Notes: generated by a model not told the origin, from the letters alone. A stretch of 64,000 nucleotides of DNA from Ochotona curzoniae (GCF_017591425.1 NW_024467121.1:19480707-19544706), one strand, 5' to 3'; positions 32,790-44,904 are shown, counted from the first letter of the stretch. Numbers and translations are program-made.

Positions 32790-32885
32790 TTCAACAGCTT
32801 TGTTGAGTTATAATTGACCTGCCATGAGATCCACCTGTTTTAAGTGAACAATTGGATGGCTTTTAGTGAATTTATACAGTGCCTG
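32790..32885 (-). mobile_element. L1M 3' end fragment, antisense
   Basis: 'caacagctttgttgagttataattgacc', 'ttttaagtgaacaattgg' and 'agtgaatttatacag' match the antisense beginning of L1M 3' ends. Confidence 0.7.
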
Positions 32886-34394
32886 AGGGAACTGGTCTTT
32901 GAGTTGACATCCATAGGAGAAGAATGATTTAACTAGCAAAAAACAGTTTCTGGCAGCGGTGACACCATGAGCCCCTGCAGGCTGTATATGGCACATTCAG
33001 GAAATGTAGGTTAAGCCTGAATCACCGAGAAAAGGTAAAATATGTCTCCATACATCATTAATATGCTTCATATGTGATATTTAATATTTTTTCAAAACAA
33101 TTGAAAGTCAACACCATTTTAGTACCTCTATGCATAAATTGCAGTTTTGTGAAACACTTGTCTAGAACAATTCGCTCCCTGATGGTTTATCCAAGATTTT
33201 ACTGTAATAATAAGTAAATATTAGGCTAGTAAAATTCAGACTGATCCCTGAGGGGGAATAAAATTGTAATAAAATTTCCTCCTTCTTGAAGTCTTGTTTC
33301 AATGAGAATGCAAGGCGTGTGTTCTCTGTGCTTTCTCTGATAAAGTCCTTGATTTATTTCCCTTTGCAACAAATGCACCACAGTAAAGTGAAAATGAGAA
33401 GGAAATCCAGGACTGGAAAGGAGAGAGGAGTTATATTTAGAAATATTCAGTTCTGCTCATATAAACTTCAAGTCTTTAAAAAAAGAATAAATAAGTTGAC
33501 AAAAGCACTGAAAACCATGAAAATAGCCCTGTGGGCTATTCCCACAGGGGAAGTGCCCAAAAGGCTCTCTCAGGACTCATGTGGCACATTGAGAATGCTT
33601 GGGCCCCATCAGCTGAGCTCAGCTAGAACTGGCATGGCCATGTTACAGCAATGAAGAAGTCCTTTATGAGGCTTCATGACTTCATGCAGTGGGTCATCAA
33701 TGGCTGCAGGTCACATGGCTCTCCTGTAATAACTGGGTAAGGTATCAAGGCCCCATCCCTCTTGTGACAGTATCCTCTTCCTCTTGTGGCCTCGTGTGAC
33801 AAGCAAAGGAAGAGACAGTGTGATAACATGATAGATTCTGTGGTCATGCCTAGAAGTAAGGTACTTTGCTTTTGCTCAGACCCTTTTGGTGAGAACCTAA
33901 AACACTGGCCCAATGTGAAGTCAAGGGAGCCTGGGAAATGAGCAAGGGTGGGAATGCCAGAGGAAGAAAGTAACATAGTACTTGGTGAACATACACTTGT
34001 AGGATTGTCTTTGCCATGAGTTCTTCATTTGGTTTTAATGGATGCTTTCAAAATGAGTGAAATGTGAATATAAAAAAAGTTATATAATAATCATCCCCCT
34101 ACGGGTCTCTCCTAATCTACACTCCCGTGGGCCCTGATTCGCCTCTCTCCTTGTTCACATCACTGTCTTCCGCCTACCTATGTGATTCAGGAGAAATAAA
34201 GTCTGGAAGATCCTCCTGAATGTACAGGTTTTCCTGTCAATACTTGTATATCTGGAGTTACTGAGGAATGCATGCCTAAGATGCTTACTTCTAAGAAACA
34301 CTTGGCCTGACAGACTAGCAATAGTTTTTTTTTTTTTCTCCACTGGAATTTAAATTCCAGTGTACTCACTTATTTATGTACTTATTCTGGCTGA
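32886..34394. other. No confident feature, 1.5 kb
   Basis: Unique sequence with a few poly-A/T runs. The 122-codon plus frame (33286-33654) and 100-codon minus frame (33674-33976) have no recognised domain. Confidence 0.45.
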
Positions 34395-34530
34395 CTGCAA
34401 TTTTCAGCAGGGGATGTGGGTTCAGATCTAGCTCTGTGTCCTCTTGTCTCTGAGATGTCAGACAAGTAGCAGACTCTTCTGAGCATGATTTGCCTCATAT
34501 TAGAAATAACTATCCGCTATTTGTCCCATG
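34395..34530 (+). mobile_element. MIR fragment
   Basis: 'gggttcagatctagctctgtgtcc', 'tcagacaagtagcagactcttctgagc' and 'tgcctcatattagaaataac' follow the MIR core order. Confidence 0.5.
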
Positions 34531-35265
34531 TGGTATTAGCAACATTACAAGAGTCTAGTATTAACATTCCCAGGTTACTGGATATGCATGACATCTCAGT
34601 GTCCATCCCTGGAACCAATCCAAGGAGGATTTAAAATGTGTGTAATGTAACCAGGATCCTGGGTTCATTCCCTACTAAACCATACCATAGGGAGGAAAGG
34701 AAGAGGAAATATATATTTAAAGATCATGATGAGTGTTGAGGATTTGGGAGTTTCATTTAGAAAGGAAAGAAGAGTCATGGGGAAAACCATGATTGGGACA
34801 TCAGGAAGTTATTAGAAACATGATGAGTTGCATTAGGTCATCCATGTACCTATTTTCCTGTTCATTAGTTATGCATAGTTCCTGTCAACAGCAGTAGAGT
34901 CTTGCTGTGGCTGACCTTTTTTCTAACGATCCGAAGGAACCGAATGTTCATTGAGGCTCAGAGAAGACAGTGTCCTCAGAGGAAGAGAGGATACACCTGC
35001 TCCATGCTTCATGGCTGTTTTTCAGTATAGCATACCATTGTTTTAAAGCAAAGGAGCAGAGCTAAGGGAAAGCATCAAGTTATACCTGGCAGTATTGAAG
35101 AGTGATGGGGAGAAATAACTATAGCCAAGCAATTAAAAACAGAGAGGTCTCAGTGAACAACTCAGCACAAAAGGGCACAGACCCTAACACAGAAGAGGGT
35201 GGGGATCCAAAGTTGGAATTAAGTAAGGACCATGAGGTAGTCTCTTACAAATGTTTACAAGTGTT
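34531..35265. other. No feature recognised
   Basis: Unique sequence; nothing identifiable on either strand. Confidence 0.5.
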
Positions 35266-35267
35266 TG

Positions 35268-35557
35268 TTATTACTAATTTGAAAGTCAGACAGACATAGG
35301 GACATTTCCATCCACTGGTTCAACTCTCCAAATGCCCACAATAACCAGGATTGAGACAAATGGAAGCCAAAATTCTCCATGTCTCCCATAAGAAATGTCA
35401 GGGATGCAAAGACTCTAACCTCCACCTGCTGCCTCCCATGATACTCATTAGCAGAACTCTGGACTAGAAGTGGATCCAGGACTCAACCCCTAACTCTGTA
35501 CAGCAGATGGGGGTTTTGAACAGCATATTAACCACTTTCCACCAAAGTGCTGCCCCT
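35268..35557 (-). mobile_element. CSINE, old
   Basis: 'tactaatttgaaagtcagacagac', 'ccactggttcaactctccaaatgcccac' and 'tttccaccaaagtgctgcccc'. Confidence 0.8.
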
Positions 35558-35955
35558 ACAAGGCAGTCTTGATCACCTGACTCCTTCTGTCTTCCTTGTC
35601 CACTGTTGGCTACATGCTTGGTGTTGATAGAAATCCCAAGGGGGGTCCCTGCTGATCTTAGCCATCAATTCAAGCTCTTCCAGAGGAGTCTGTTGTCTTC
35701 TGACAAGACAAGATGTGGTTTGTTGATCTCTTCTGAAATCCTATGCTTGCTACCCCAGAGCAGGTAGATTTGGGTATTTTCAAAGTGGTGGATGTCTCTT
35801 ATGCATTTATCGTTCATCTAAGTTAGAAGTCTGTACCAAAAAATGAATGCTTCCACCTCATCCCATTCCCCAGAGCTTTGTGACCTTCACAAGTAGGATC
35901 AAGATCCCTGTCCCAAGATGTTTGTTCCACAGCTGGCAAGATATCCCTGTGTAGT
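35558..35955. other. No feature recognised
   Basis: Unique sequence; no family assigned. Confidence 0.45.
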
Positions 35956-35959
35956 TTCA

Positions 35960-36080
35960 TAATAATGTGCTTTTTCAATCTTCAACTCTTTGAAGATCCC
36001 TGTACATGTGGAGTTCAACATTTTTTTTCCACAAAAGCTTTTAGTTCCATTTCCATGAACTTTTTGAAGAATCCTTGTAC
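35960..36080. mobile_element. Mariner-like MITE remnant
   Basis: Contains two right-arm-like segments, 'caactctttgaagatccctgtac' and 'tttccatgaactttttgaagaatccttgtac', the second close to the terminal arm of the copy at 55313. The body is rearranged. Confidence 0.5.
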
Positions 36081-36509
36081 TTCTAGACCTCTCTTCTGCT
36101 AACAGACAAAAGATGAGCCTAGAAAGACACAATGAGTATGAGTGTTTACAAGAAATCTGTCCTTGCCTTGTTGACAAGATGGATTTGGTCTTGACTGCCT
36201 GAGAAGAAAGAAAGGGAAGAAGGAGAGGTTTCATTGGAGTTCATACTCACCGTGAACTCTACTTTTCCTAGATTCTGATGTCATTGGCTCCATTGCCCTG
36301 AGAGCACTCAGGGAGGATTACAACAGCAATGAGTTTGGACCATGGTTGGTCTGTTCTTTACCTAAGTGTTTATCATTATTGCAGGAAAACAATTATGCTT
36401 CTGTTAGCACATGGTTTGTGAATGTCAGTAAAGATTGAGGGACACAGGAGTCTAGTAGAGGGAAAAAAGAGCATGGGTTAATAACACAAGAGCTTGCCTT
36501 GACTGAGCT
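36081..36509. other. No feature recognised
   Basis: Unique sequence. Confidence 0.45.
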
Positions 36510-36650
36510 GCTTGGTGTAGTAGGGACAGTTCCAAGCAGCTGACTTACACTCTCATAGAATCTTTATAGTATCATATGAGATAAGTGCTAGCTTCGCTTT
36601 GTTGTGCACATGGGAAATGAAGTTCAAGTTCACAGGTTCCAGGACCTAGG
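36510..36650 (-). mobile_element. MIR fragment, antisense
   Basis: 'ctctcatagaatctttatagtatcatatgagataagtgc' followed by 'atgggaaatgaagttcaag' corresponds to the reversed MIR segment with 'ggaaactgag'. Strongly diverged. Confidence 0.45.
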
Positions 36651-36969
36651 TTGTCAATGACTCTCCAGGATACCAGAGATATCGCTCACAATTCCTGAGT
36701 CTCAGGTTCCTCATCTGAAAATCTTGGTCGAATGAGACAAGAGGGATGGCTCCTGGTCACTTGTAGTTACTCGGAGATTTGCTGTGGTTAGTATCATTGG
36801 GCTTACTGTGACCATATTGGAAACCTCCCTGATGGTTCTTCTGAATGAAAGCTGGGGTGTAGAATGGTAAAGTCTCATCCTGGATGCTGACAACATGTGC
36901 GGAGGTAAGACTGCTGGGGCCACCACCAACAAGCTCTGCAATGTAAGGGAAGCCACCTGACTTCCTGTC

Positions 36970-37095
36970 ACTTGTGAAATAGAATCACAATCATCTTATC
37001 CCTCTCCCAAGGTTGTTGTTGTAAGGACTAAATAGCACTATGTGGCCATACCTGACACAAGGATGTGTTCAGGCCATGTTTGTTCTCATTACAGG
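36970..37095 (+). mobile_element. MIR 3' fragment
   Basis: 'caaggttgttgttgtaaggactaaatag' and 'cctgacacaaggatgtgttc' correspond to the MIR 3' region ('agggttgttgtgaggattaaatgag'). Confidence 0.5.
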
Positions 37096-37098
37096 TAT

Positions 37099-37124
37099 TT
37101 GTTGTTGTTGTTGTTGTTGTTGTT
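37099..37124. repeat. (GTT)n trinucleotide repeat
   Basis: Eight to nine GTT units directly after the MIR fragment. Not in any credible reading frame. Confidence 0.9.
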
Positions 37125-39104
37125 ATTCAATGGAAGCCTCTTGAAAATGGAGTTGGAGAGAAGGGGAAAGTAGAATGGTGGTAGAGGTCTCCTTGTAGGG
37201 GAGCCCCATTTCTACATGTGCCCCAAGGTTGTGATGAAAGGACATTGGATAATGCAGACTTGCTTGACATCAACTTGAAGAGCAGTTTGAGTCTAAAGCC
37301 CTTAGTTGGAACCTGACCCAGTTTTCAGTTCTGGTCTCCAAGACACATCCATTCCTGTGGTAAGTCTCAGTGCAACAGAAGCGAGGGGCTGTTTCCCTGC
37401 TGCAGTGTCCCAAAGCCTTGCACTTGCCCCAAGGTCCTGTACTCATAGCATGCTGGGAAGTGCACACCAAAGTGAAGTTTCCAGGAATCATGCTTCAACT
37501 GGGGTTGGTTGGCTGAGCAATTGGGCAGATTCTTCGCCTGCCACCAACCCCAGGGGCACACTTTTAGTTTTTTTCTTTCAGACTTTCCTTGGGGGAATTT
37601 TGGTGCTTGAGACCTACACAATGGTGGAGATGAGGATGGTAGTGGTGCTGGGGTCTTTCTTCTTCAGGCAGGGTCAATCTGATACTCTGAATGATGGCAG
37701 ACACAGAAGTCAGAGATAGGGCTGGTGTCGAGAGGCCAGATCCCCATGAGCTGTCCCCAAGTGGTGAAGGGAGCTTTGGGCATAACCAGGGAATCTTACA
37801 CTGGTAGGCAGAATGAGTGCAATGAAAATTCTTGTAATTCAGTGTGCCATGTCTTTTTTGGACCTGTTCACTGCCACAATCACATTCTCCACCCTCCTGT
37901 TAAGTGGCTGCCTGGAGGCAAAACTCAAAGCTCTTTAGTGGGCAGGTGTGTTCTGCTGAAAGCCAGTAATGATTTCTTACTCTGGAAACCCAGCGTGAAG
38001 GCACAAGTGCTTGGTTTGTCCTTCTGCTCACAAGACCCAGAGCAAGGTCTGATCATCCCAGGTGCATGCAGTAAAGATGGCAAGCAGTTCAATTTCCATG
38101 AGCTTTCTTGGCGTATTGTCATGCCCTTCTCCTCCCATTTCCTCTATTTGTACAAATAGGGACAAATAACCTATTGGTAGGTTATTTGCAGATGTTGATT
38201 GAATTGGAGGACAAGAGTCCTCACTCTTCTTGAATGGTCTTCAAAGTGGTTTATGCCATCCTCTCCTACCTCGTCTTTATCGTTTGAGAATCCTTGACAG
38301 GACCTCAACTGTGCCCACTTAACCAGAGCCCCCGTGAGTGTCAGGGAGGAAATGAAGGGCCAAAGAAATGAAGCACATGGAGTTTACAGCAAGGGGAAAC
38401 CAGAAGAAATAGGTGACCATATGCTTGAATGGCAGGCAAGGGCGTGGGGCGATGATTAGTCACCCAGTGATCAGCCAAAGGACTTTTGGGGGGATGTCTG
38501 CTTCCTTCCCTGCCCCTGGTTAAAATCTATCTGTCTGTACCAGAGGGTGGGGGCACCACTGATGCAAAGAAATGAGGAAGAAAACATCCCACAGACATTG
38601 TTGCCAGAACTAGGTGGTAATATCTGAATGTTGAATCTGAAGCTCTGAACTGGACCTTCAGAAGTGTAAAGGAAGAAGAAGGGAGGGAGGTGTGGGCTTG
38701 GTGGTGGGGAGATGGGGACAGAGAAGTGTGAAGGATTTGAGTTCTTCCCATCCTTGCTGAGTACTGCATGGATTCTGGAACCCTGGGGAAGATTTGTGGC
38801 TCTTCAGTGGTCAGTGTAGCAGGATTTTTGTTTGTGTGTTTGGAATTTTTGTTCTTTAACAATCTCAGCTTCTAGAATGTGGCATGCCACCTAGATGTGA
38901 GGGTCTCTGTCCTCTGGGCAAGGTTGTCATTACACAGCCCCACACTTACAAAGGTCCTGTGCTTGGTGTTAACTGCCACCATCTTGGAATTTTTAATTTT
39001 TCTTAATAGCTTTATGATTGTGGTAAAAATATGAATGATATTATATTTTACCACAAGTAAAAGTAAAAAAAAAAACCCATACATTTTTGCCATTTTAACT
39101 TTTT
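37125..39104. other. No confident feature, 2 kb repeat-poor
   Basis: Longest stretch in the first 40 kb without recognisable repeats. The plus frames 37306-37719 (137 codons) and 37725-38159 (144 codons) are the longest clean ones here. Neither has a recognisable domain or splice borders, and overlapping frames exist on the other strand. No CpG enrichment. Confidence 0.4.
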
Positions 39105-39536
39105 AAAATCTTATTTGCAAAGAAAGAAAGAGGAAAGGGAAGGGAGGGAGAAAGAGAGAGCACTTTCATCTACTGGTTTATTCCTTAAATGCTTCGGCTG
39201 GGGCCGAAGTCAGGAGCTCCAGGACCTCAATCTAGGAGACCAGGCAGCCAATCCAGTTGCTCCTGTTTGGGAAAGGGGCTGACAACTGATTCACTCCCCA
39301 AATTGATGCAATGGCTGGCTGAAGCTGAGCCAATCCAAAGCCAGGAGCCAGGGGTTTCTTACGGATCTCCCACTTGGGATCAAGGGACCAATGACTTGAC
39401 TCATCCTCTTATGCTTTCCCAGGCCATAGGCAGGGAGTTAGATGGAAAATTGAGCAGCCAGGACATGACCTGGCACCCATACAGGATGCTGGCACAGCTG
39501 GCAGAGGATTAATGTGCTATTCCATGGTCCTGGCTC
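39105..39536 (-). mobile_element. Composite of two CSINEs
   Basis: The first minus-strand partial copy ('ttcatctactggtttattccttaaatgc', 'gaagtcaggagctccagg') is followed from about 39285 by a second ('tgattcactccccaaattgatgcaatggctgg', 'ttcccaggccataggcaggg', 'cccatacaggatgctggc'). Either insertion plus deletion or recombination between two copies. Confidence 0.75.
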
Positions 39537-39754
39537 CCACGAGCCCATTTCTTTTTAAGACAGATTGTCATTTGTGTCCTGACATCTGAGTGTCACTTTC
39601 TGAAGTTATAGGTAGGAGGCTACCTGCCTTCTAAGAGGAAATAAATGAATATGTATAAAGCTCATTATGTCACCTAGCCTCCCCTCAAGGAATTATAGTG
39701 ATGCTGGAAATATAGGGGTCCACTCAGCTCCTCTAGATGCGATGAGCTGAGGAG

Positions 39755-40053
39755 TCTGTGTCCCTTACATTTGTTTTTTTGAGGTCCTGACCTCAAGGGG
39801 ATGGGAGGTAATTTGTTTTGAGGTTCAAGCCCTCCTGATTGGGATTAGTGCTTTTACTAAAGAGCTCCTAAGAGAACTTCCAATCCCATTCAACCATATT
39901 AGAGCTTTCTAAGAAGCACTGTGTATGAACCAGAAAGTGAGCCCCTACAAAAAACTGAATCTTGGTCTTCCTAGCCTCCCATAAGAAATACCCATCCAAC
40001 ATGATCAGCCACAGTGCAAGGCATTTGCTGCAACATCCAAACAGACTAAGACA
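39755..40053 (+). mobile_element. MaLR LTR, sense
   Basis: 'gaggtcctgacctcaaggggatgggaggtaa', 'tgattgggattagtgcttttac', 'ctgtgtatgaaccagaaagtgagcccc' and the 3' end 'ccaaacagactaagaca' match the MST/MLT1 LTR including its end. Confidence 0.75.
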
Positions 40054-40499
40054 CCAGAGCTGGTAGTTGCTGTGCAGAAGCCAGCAAATCAACAGAGGTG
40101 TGAGGATCCTGTGAACCCACTCTGTTAACCGTAACTGTTCTTCCAGTGTGGAGGATGTGTGACAAGATGGGCCAGAGTGAGTTGGCCCCAAGGAGGGTGT
40201 GGGTGGGTGAGGATGAGCTGGGCCTGGAAGCCTGGGACAGGACAGTCCCTAAGGGCAAGAAGGCCAAAAGGGCCTTTCAGCAGGGGGAGTCACACGAGGC
40301 TGACCCAAGCAGCACAGGTGCTTTTCAGGCAGCAGAGTTAAATGGGCAAACAGCAGGAGACTGAAGCCAGAGTTGACCCTGGTCTCAGGTTCATGGCCAG
40401 TTTCTTCCTTCTCTCTTGGCTATTTTTCTATATGCCCAGAAGGAGGAAGGGGTAAGAGGGACAGGGGCTGTCTCTGTGGCCACTTGTTTGGTTGGCTAC
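40054..40499. other. No feature recognised
   Basis: GC-richer unique sequence with short overlapping frames. No coding support. Confidence 0.45.
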
Positions 40500-40602
40500 A
40501 GGACAGGAGGGGCATCCCATATCAGACTCCTGGTTTGAGTTCTGGCTGTTCCACTTTCCATCCAGTTCTCTGGTAAATATAAGTCTTAAAAAAAAAAAAC
40601 AC
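40500..40602 (+). mobile_element. CSINE fragment with A-tail
   Basis: 'gcatcccatatcagactcctggtttgag' and 'cactttccatccagttctctgg' join directly to 'aaatataagtcttaaaaaaaa'. Head-middle fused to tail by internal deletion. Confidence 0.6.
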
Positions 40603-40659
40603 TTATAAATTCAGGAGGATCTTGGGAATGCAGTTTGTCCTATAATAACCCCTAACTCC

Positions 40660-40930
40660 CCTGACCTCAGATTCATCAGCAGTAAAATAAGGGGTGAACC
40701 TGTGATACCCCGAGTCCCTCTTACCCCAAACTTGGCAGGTTCAAGTCCAGCCTACAGCAACACTATGCTGTCCAAGTGGTAGCGCTGAATACGGGACTTC
40801 AGGCATGTCATGTAACCTTTCCAGGCTAAAATTTATCTATAGAGCACAGATCATAAAAGTGATATCTCTTCATCTTGCTCGGTGTTCGGAGCCTTGAGTT
40901 ATGGTTGGAACGATGATGCATCGAGAAACC
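40660..40930 (+). mobile_element. MIR-like fragments
   Basis: 'gattcatcagcagtaaaataaggg' and 'gggacttcaggcatgtcatgtaacctttccaggc' plus 'ctcggtgttcggagccttgag' follow MIR landmarks, probably two partial copies. Confidence 0.45.
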
Positions 40931-42345
40931 AAACCAATTAGTCCTTAGCGTAGACACGCCAGAGGCACATCAACAACAAACAACAGGCTCTCAAATCATC
41001 CAGAGAAGACGCAGCGGCCAGGCCTTCATAACAACACGGCTTTATTGATGTGATGTGAGGGGCACTACGTTAGAATCTATTGATTCTATTTGAGATCTAA
41101 TAATACACTTTCCTCAGACCTTATTCATGTACTGCTTCCGCTACCAGTCTTTTGCAGGAACAGATTGGCCAGTGAAAAACAGAATTGGTCCTACTGTCCT
41201 TTGAAATTACAGAAGTGGACGTGTTTTAGAACATAGGAGATGCATCCTTTCTTTGGGGAACAAGGTCTGTTTGGGAAAGAAACGTTCCTTTGAAACAAAA
41301 TTGAAAGCGCACCTGACTAGATTAATTTGATTACAGTGTCATTCTTAGGGCTAATCAGTTTCAGAATCGGTTCTTGTTGGCATCAGTGACCCAATAAAAC
41401 ATCTAGAAGGAGAGAAGAAGGATTGCAACAACTCAAGAGAGACAAGGTTATTTATTTTTTGGGTAAAAATTGAATCAATATTTACACTGCTGAGTCAAAT
41501 TATTTATGTGTGTGCTATATAAGTTTTTGCACCTTTAGAATCTGTTGGCATTCAGAGTGTGATAAATTGTAGCTGAATTATTTGTGAAAAATCATGTGAA
41601 GGAAGACTCCCCCTGATCCAGTGGGAAAAAATGTAGATGAGTAGATGACACATGGAGGGGCCTTATTGAAAATCGCTCTTTGGGTGTCTGACAGAAGGAG
41701 GGGCTCTGGTTTGTTGATGCCACAATGGATGGCTAAGACTTTTGGCCCAGGGACAGAGTTACAAATGTCCATCGTGTTATTTGCCTCTTACCCTCATTCT
41801 CTTTATCTCTGGCATCAGTTCTGACTTTTGGGTTTTCTGTAAATATTAAGCAGGGTAAGGCATGTGGAAGATTCTGCATGAGTCCTCCCAGGGTTAAGAA
41901 TCCAATAAATGTCAATTTTTATAGCATCATTTTTTACAGAGACTCTTTGCCTCTATATTTCATCAGGGGAAAAGAATAAGTTTATTGAAAATCAGAGAAT
42001 GAGTTTCAAGCCCTTCTCCCCGGTGTTCTCCAGAGCCTTGTTGCACCCTGGTTTGGAATTAGCAGGTGGGAGGAGTTGCACAGTGGGGCACAATAGGGGG
42101 ACTATGAGGGGCTTAGCTTTTGTTCTCTCCCCACATAATCCTTTTTTTTTGCCTTGCTATCCTGTGAATTCCAAATCAGCAAGCCCAATGAATCAAATTA
42201 CTAGAGCCCAATTATTTCCAAATCCAATAGTAATAATTATAATGATTGTTCATTTATCCACATCACTGTGTCACACTATGAAGCGGGAACTGAAGTTAGG
42301 CCAATGGTCACTGAAAATAAGGAATCTGGTGAGTTTATAACTACA
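40931..42345. other. No confident feature, 1.4 kb
   Basis: Repeat-poor. Around 41005-41060 a GC-rich segment precedes a 'ttattgat' that would be AATAAA on the minus strand. The 143-codon plus frame at 41909 is AT-rich with no recognised domain. Confidence 0.4.
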
Positions 42346-42675
42346 GTGGATCGTATGTCTGCAACCTCCCAAAATTTACATATTGAAATTCTTACCCTGA
42401 GTGGAATAGTATTAGGAAGCAAGATCTTGGGTGATTTGGTAACAGGCTGGAGCCCTCATGTGGGACCCTGATAGAAAGAGGCAGGAATGAACTTGCTCCC
42501 TTTTTCTATGCTCATCATGAGGTGAGCACTCAGTGTGAAAATGGACAGGTGCAAGCCAGAAAGAGACCCCCATCAGAACCCAACCATGCTGACACCCTAG
42601 GCTTCCTAGCACCTAGAACAGGGCAAAAATAACCACCTCATCCATGGTCATCTGTTACGGTGGTCAAGACTGACA
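42346..42675 (+). mobile_element. MaLR LTR, sense
   Basis: 'cctcccaaaatttacatattgaaattcttacc', 'gtggaatagtattaggaag', 'ggagccctcatgtgggacc' and a 3' end near 'gttacggtggtcaagactgaca' match the MST/MLT1 layout. Confidence 0.75.
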
Positions 42676-43020
42676 ATGTCAAAGATATTCCAGATAAGAA
42701 CTCTCCTTTGTCTTTCTGACTTATGCTTTGCGGTATCGCTATAGCAGGTCACCAGCTGAGTTGCCTAAGTAAATAACTGAGCTGAAGTGAAGAGAGATGT
42801 CAATTTCCCACTCCTCTTTTTCCCTCCATAGATGGAGACTATAATTCATGCAGTGTCTGTGAGACGGGTGTACAGCCAAGGGAGAGTTAATGGCCAAGGC
42901 ATGAGGATGAGTTCACATCACACTGCTCTCTCCAACTTGTCTGAAAGTGTTGCCGGTTGTGGACTGGCAGTGGTTAAGGATCCACTTGGTGGGCTAGAGG
43001 GGAGATTAACTTATTTCTGA
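42676..43020. other. No feature recognised
   Basis: Unique sequence; one 62-codon frame without support. Confidence 0.45.
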
Positions 43021-43024
43021 ATCT

Positions 43025-43150
43025 CAAACTTTTTACGGTAATTATATTTGCTCCCATTTCACAAATGAGGTAATAATTGATAGCTGGTAAATGAAAAAAA
43101 TTCCAGGATGCTGGTCTCCAGAGCCTGAATTTTAACCACTAAGCTGTTTT
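43025..43150 (-). mobile_element. MIR fragment, antisense
   Basis: 'gctcccatttcacaaatgagg', 'ttgatagctggtaaatg' and 'gctggtctccagagcctgaattttaacc' match reversed MIR. Confidence 0.6.
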
Positions 43151-43311
43151 TCCCATACAGTTCTCTGGGAAGCTCAGAGTCCTCAGTAACAGAGACGGGG
43201 ATTCGGCCTTGCATTAAGCACAAGGAGTGATTGTTTGGATGAGAAAACTGCAAATCCAAACCACAGTGAGGTTTCACTCCCAGCTGGCAGGATGACTTCT
43301 CTCTCTCTCTC

Positions 43312-43640
43312 TCTGATTCATTTGTTTATTTGAAAGGCACAATTATATAGGGAGAGGTAAGTGGAAACATATATACATACACACAGGGAGAGAGAGATAT
43401 CTTCCATCCCTAAATTACTGCAATGGTCAGGACTGGGCCAGGTGGAAACCAGGAGCCAGGGGCTTTATCTGGGTCTCTCATTTGGGTGGCAGGGGCCTAA
43501 GCACCTAGACCATCTTACCCTGCTTTCCCAGGCACATTAGCAGGGTGCTAGATTGGACACCAAACAGCTGGGATTTAAGCTGGCACTCATATGGGATTCT
43601 GGAATTGTAGGAAGCAGCTTAACTCACCATACTACATCAG
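43312..43640 (-). mobile_element. CSINE, old
   Basis: 'gattcatttgtttatttgaaaggcac', 'cccaggcacattagcagggtgctag' and 'ctggcactcatatgggattctgg'. Preceded by a short CT run. Confidence 0.85.
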
Positions 43641-43668
43641 GATGGTGGGACAAAGAGAGAAAGAAAGA

Positions 43669-43678
43669 GGGGGGGGGG
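43669..43678. repeat. G10 homopolymer in purine tract
   Basis: Ten consecutive G inside a GA-rich stretch (43650-43696); prone to slippage. Confidence 0.9.
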
Positions 43679-43739
43679 AAGAGGGAGAGAAAGACAACAG
43701 TCCCCTCACTGGATTTATTGTTCTAAAAGAAATAAGTTT

Positions 43740-44305
43740 GTTGAAGAGACATTGTCTGCACTCCCTTGCTCACTGCAACACTGTTCACATTAGCAAGAGC
43801 ATGAAATCAACCCACATGCTCACCAACAGGGAACTGGAAAATGATAATGTGGCATACATACAAAATAATGCTGTTCAGCTTTATAAGGGAGAGAAATCCT
43901 GTTATTTACAACACCACAATGACCCTTGGGAACATTATGCTAACTACACTGGACACAGAAAGACAGCTTCTATATGATCTCACTTACATACGGAATGTAG
44001 AAAAACTAAAGTAGAGAGGTGGAATGGTGGTTCCTGGGGTCTGGGGGCAGGGAGGGAGGGTGGGGCAGAGGGGAGAGGTGTTGACTGAAGGGGACAAGGT
44101 TTCAGTTAGAGCAAGTAGGTTTTTGAGTTCTGTGGTGGATAATATGTGGTAAAATTCCTATGTTCTCACCACAGAAAATAAATATATGAAGTGCTGGGTA
44201 TGTTAATTAGTTTGATTTAGTCAGTATATACACAATATCAAAACATTACATTGTACCCCATAATTATATGCAATTATTTATCAATTATAATTAAATAAAT
44301 ACACA
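43740..44305 (+). mobile_element. L1M ORF2 C-terminus and 3'UTR, sense
   Basis: 'aacactgttcacattagcaagagcatg', 'ggaactggaaaatgataatgtggc', 'ggaacattatgctaactacactggacacagaaagac' and 'gtggaatggtggttcctggggtctgggggc' follow the sense L1M 3' end. Many substitutions; no usable frame. Confidence 0.85.
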
Positions 44306-44309
44306 AGGT

Positions 44310-44590
44310 TTTTAAAGTATGCCAGGTATCATTGTGGGAATGCAAATAAGCATCACAATGAGATATCACCTTGGACTCACCAAGATGGATGTAATGCAAC
44401 AAATAAACAATAACAAATTTTAGCAAGAATGTGAAGTGAGAACCTGTATACACTGCCCCAACTCCTTGGAAAACAGCTTGGTGGTCCCTCAAAAAGTCAA
44501 ACATAGAGTTATCCTATGTTCCAGCCATTCCATTCTCAAGTGTGTGCCCCAAAGAACTGAGAACATAAAACATGGATTCTACATGTTTAC
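44310..44590 (+). mobile_element. L1M ORF2 fragment lying upstream of the previous one in consensus order
   Basis: 'cacaatgagatatcaccttggactcacc', 'aacaaattttagcaagaatgtgaag', 'ccttggaaaacagcttggtgg' and 'ccagccattccattctcaagtgtg' match sense L1M ORF2. In the consensus this lies just before the 43740-44305 part, but here it follows it. Confidence 0.85.
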
Positions 44591-44595
44591 AACAA

Positions 44596-44898
44596 TTGCC
44601 AGAGCAGGCATGTGATGTAGCGGGTTCACCCACTCCTTGGGATGACTGCATCCCATATCGGAGTGCCTGCAATTGAGTCACCTCTGCTTCTCGTTCAGCT
44701 TCCCTCCAATGTGCTTGGGAGACAGCACATACTGACTCAAGAGGTTGGGTTTCTGCAGCCATGGGGGAGACTCAGATGGAGCTATGGGCTCCTTGGTTTA
44801 GCTTGGCTCAGCTCTGGCTGTTACAGCTATTTAGGGAACGAACCCCCAGGTGGAAAACTTTCTGCCTTTCAAGTTAATGGAAAAAAATAAACATTTTA
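44596..44898 (+). mobile_element. CSINE, old
   Basis: 'gagcaggcatgtgatgtagcgggttcacc', 'gtgcttgggagacagcacatac' and 'tgcctttcaagttaatgg' tail. Confidence 0.8.
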
Positions 44899-44904
44899 AA
44901 ATTG

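Noticed and set aside
37306..38159. Two consecutive plus-strand frames of 137 and 144 codons
   Set aside because: No recognisable domain, no splice or promoter context, and overlapping open frames on the other strand; expected by chance in mammalian DNA.
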